Below are positions 62,332 to 64,000 of a stretch of DNA of 64,000 nucleotides, piece by piece. Below the pieces are notes generated by a model. That model made no database searches. It had not been told where the DNA came from and was given only the letters and a program-made list of their open reading frames with translations. The position numbers and the translations under genes are program-made. The stretch comes from Bythopirellula polymerisocia. Lineage in GTDB: Bacteria > Planctomycetota > Planctomycetia > Pirellulales > Lacipirellulaceae. The stretch lies in assembly GCF_007860015.1 (NCBI RefSeq), contig NZ_SJPS01000004.1, positions 1-64,000 of the forward strand. The letters run 5' to 3'. Within the stretch, counting starts at the first letter, position 1; the number at the start of each line of letters is the position of its first letter.

Positions 62332-62817
62332 ATGGAATTTTCCGGCTGGAATGGGTTTCTCGGGACGCGAGCATCACTGATGCTTGATCTTGTTTGTTTA
62401 GGGATGGTGCTGGTGCTGGCGATCCTGGGCTGGAGCATTCGACTCGTGCGGAAACATGGGAATTACTCACTTCATAAGAAGGTGCAACTCACCCTGGCGG
62501 GATTGCTGCTAGTCGTATTAACCCTGTTTGAGGTGGATATTCGGCTCCACGGTTGGGAGGAGCGGGCAGCGGGTGAATTGGGAGGCACGCCGTCGAGCAG
62601 TGTCTTCTACGTTTTGTGGGTTCACCTCTTCTTTGCAATGACCACGTTGGTGCTGTGGATCGTGGTCATCGTGCGGGCTCTCAAAAATTTCCCCCAGCCC
62701 CCCCTGCCCTGCGAACACAGCCGCTCACATCGGCGCTGGGCATGGTTGGCGGCGATCGACATGCTGCTCACGACTTGCACCGGCTGGGTGTTCTATATGA
62801 TGGCGTTTGTGTTGTGA
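62332..62817 (+). CDS. DUF420 membrane protein
   Basis: A 161-residue protein with four hydrophobic segments (LMLDLVCLGMVLVLAILGWS, VQLTLAGLLLVVLTLFEVDI, LWVHLFFAMTTLVLWIVVIV, LAAIDMLLTTCTGWVFYMMA), in the pattern of DUF420. It has conserved histidines (LRKHGNYSLHKK-like RKHGNYSLHKK and WVHL). Related proteins sit near cytochrome oxidase or haem genes, but none is here. The start could also be the ATG at 62380. Confidence 0.82.
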   Translation: MEFSGWNGFLGTRASLMLDLVCLGMVLVLAILGWSIRLVRKHGNYSLHKKVQLTLAGLLLVVLTLFEVDIRLHGWEERAAGELGGTPSSSVFYVLWVHLFFAMTTLVLWIVVIVRALKNFPQPPLPCEHSRSHRRWAWLAAIDMLLTTCTGWVFYMMAFVL

Positions 62818-62818
62818 A

Positions 62819-62883
62819 GTTGCGAGATACGAGTTTCGAGTTGCGAGCCCGATAATTGCCCAAAACAACTCGTGACTCGCAAC
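62819..62883. terminator. Inverted repeat between convergent DUF420 and leuA genes
   Basis: gttgcgagatacgagtt (62819-62835) and aactcgtgactcgcaac (62867-62883) pair with two mismatches across a 31-bp loop. It lies exactly between the two converging stop codons and may serve both, without a strong T-tract. Confidence 0.55.
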
Positions 62884-62888
62884 ACTCC

Positions 62889-64000
62889 TCACACTGCTCC
62901 TCGAGTTTCATTGGTGACTTCAGCGGCGCCGGCTTCGATGCGATTGATGGAGTTGAGGAAGGCGCGCGCCGCCGCTTCGACGGTATCGGTGGAGGCACCC
63001 CGGCCGCGATAGACTCGGCCGCCGTATTCCACTTCGACCACGGACTCCCCTTGGGCGTCTTTACCGCGGCTGGCGCTCTGAACTCGGAAATCTTTCACCA
63101 CGACCGACTTGCCGGTGATCTCTTCGATGCCGAGAAACAAAGCATCGAGTGGGCCATCTCCCTCGTTGTTGGTGGCCTCGGATTCCTGGCCGGCGCGAGA
63201 CAACACGATCCTGGCCTGACGGACCGCTCCGCTGGTTGCCTGGACCTCATAGGAAACGAGTTGCCATTGGTCACCAATTTCTGTGTTACGTTGTTCGATC
63301 AGGGCTGCGATGTCGCCATCGTAGATCTCTTTTTTCTTGTCGGCGAGTTTCTTAAAATCGACAAAAACGGCGTCTAACTGCTCGTCGCTCAGGTGGTATC
63401 CGAGCGCCCGACTCCGGTCGGCCAAGGCAGCGCGACCGCTGTGCTTGCCGAGTACGAGGTCGGTCTTGGTGAAGCCAACGTCTTCGGGCCGCATGATTTC
63501 GTAGGTTGTGGGTTCCTTGAGCATGCCGTCTTGATGGATCCCCGCCTCATGGGCGAATGCGTTGCGGCCGACGATGGCCTTATTGCGTTGGACGACCATC
63601 CCGGTGATGTTCGAAACCAGGCGGCTGGTGGGGACCAAACGCTGGGTGTTGATAGTCGTTTCGGCCTGGTAATAGTCGCTACGGGTTTTCAGGGCCATGA
63701 CGGCTTCTTCGAGCGAACAGTTGCCGGCTCGTTCGCCAAGGCCGTTGATCGTGCATTCGATCTGCCCCGCACCGTTTTCGACGGCGGCGAGGCTGTTCGC
63801 GACAGCAAGTCCCAGGTCATTGTGACAATGAACGCTGATAACCGCTTGATCAATGTTCGGTACGCGATTGACGAGCATATGAATCACCTGCGCAAAATGG
63901 GTCGGCGTGGCGTAGCCGACCGTGTCAGGGATATTGACGGTTGTGGCACCGGCAGCAATGGCTGCCTCGACCACCTCACACAAGAAGTCGTGCTCGGTTC
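62889..64000 (-). CDS. leuA: 2-isopropylmalate synthase (partial, N-terminus beyond the window)
   Basis: The C-terminal 370 or so residues of LeuA, which condenses acetyl-CoA with 2-oxoisovalerate in leucine synthesis. The frame is open to the right edge (TEHDFLCEVVEAAI). The barrel contains NIPDTVGYATP and the metal-binding HCHNDLGLA, with NGLGERAGN just after. The leucine-sensing regulatory domain follows (QLVSYEVQATSG, VEVEYGGRVYRGRG, LNSINRIEAG). The start codon lies outside the window. Confidence 0.95.
   Translation of the reverse strand, partial: TEHDFLCEVVEAAIAAGATTVNIPDTVGYATPTHFAQVIHMLVNRVPNIDQAVISVHCHNDLGLAVANSLAAVENGAGQIECTINGLGERAGNCSLEEAVMALKTRSDYYQAETTINTQRLVPTSRLVSNITGMVVQRNKAIVGRNAFAHEAGIHQDGMLKEPTTYEIMRPEDVGFTKTDLVLGKHSGRAALADRSRALGYHLSDEQLDAVFVDFKKLADKKKEIYDGDIAALIEQRNTEIGDQWQLVSYEVQATSGAVRQARIVLSRAGQESEATNNEGDGPLDALFLGIEEITGKSVVVKDFRVQSASRGKDAQGESVVEVEYGGRVYRGRGASTDTVEAAARAFLNSINRIEAGAAEVTNETRGAV

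Overview
The window looks like a chromosomal segment of a planctomycete, most likely in the Pirellulales/Lacipirellulaceae range (inference from gene content, not a phylogeny). The indicators are a giant secreted beta-helix protein with an N-terminal LEPR-XLL motif and a dockerin-like tail, three PEP-CTERM proteins, a DUF1559 prepilin-like protein with the H-x9-DG ending, a BBP7-like outer-membrane barrel, short dockerin-like motifs (DxDGDVDGxDFLxWQR) in several exported proteins, two groEL genes around one groES, and loosely packed genes separated by repeat-rich spacers.

Layout. 0.4-4.6 kb: giant adhesin-like protein (minus). 4.6-12.7 kb: housekeeping genes (M32 carboxypeptidase, a BshB1-like deacetylase, folC, an S41 protease) and a small overlapping gene pair that includes a nucleotidyltransferase. 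12.7-14.4 kb: non-coding, repeat-rich spacer. 14.4-28 kb: a probable glycan-utilisation region, with a PQQ-type beta-propeller protein, a sodium:solute symporter, a GH97 glycosidase and a GntR/LacI-type regulator on the minus strand. Across a 0.6 kb operator-bearing gap lies a plus-strand run of two paralogous PEP-CTERM proteins, a DUF1559 protein, two paralogous lipoproteins and a GH71/99-like glycosidase. 28-32 kb: lepA, a REP-associated tyrosine transposase between inverted palindromes, and small unknown genes. 32-41.8 kb: MMPL/RND exporter, outer-membrane barrel, transaldolase, SEC-C protein, ribD. 41.9-50 kb: regulation, with an ECF sigma factor overlapping a membrane-anchored partner, a YjbQ protein, csrA, a kinase-fold protein, P-II, a receiver-like protein, and yacG. 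50-56.2 kb: stress cluster groEL1-groES-groEL2-dnaJ-grpE-fmdB. 56.6-64 kb: RibD-C reductase-like protein, GNAT, AEC transporter, GH3 beta-glucosidase, tRNA-Leu(UAA), DUF420 protein, and the 3' part of leuA running off the right edge.

How the genes fit together. The 15-28 kb and 59-62 kb regions suggest a heterotroph that degrades glycans: exported GH97, GH3 and GH71/99-like enzymes, a symporter for the released sugar, and a sugar-sensing regulator whose likely operator is a set of TAGCRT half-sites. The chaperone block is a compact protein-folding regulon. The control genes (sigma/anti-sigma-like pair, CsrA with a near-consensus CsrA site over its own Shine-Dalgarno sequence, P-II with a degenerate receiver) form a second concentration of interest. 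No phage, CRISPR array or conjugative element is visible. The only mobile-element gene recognised is the RAYT.
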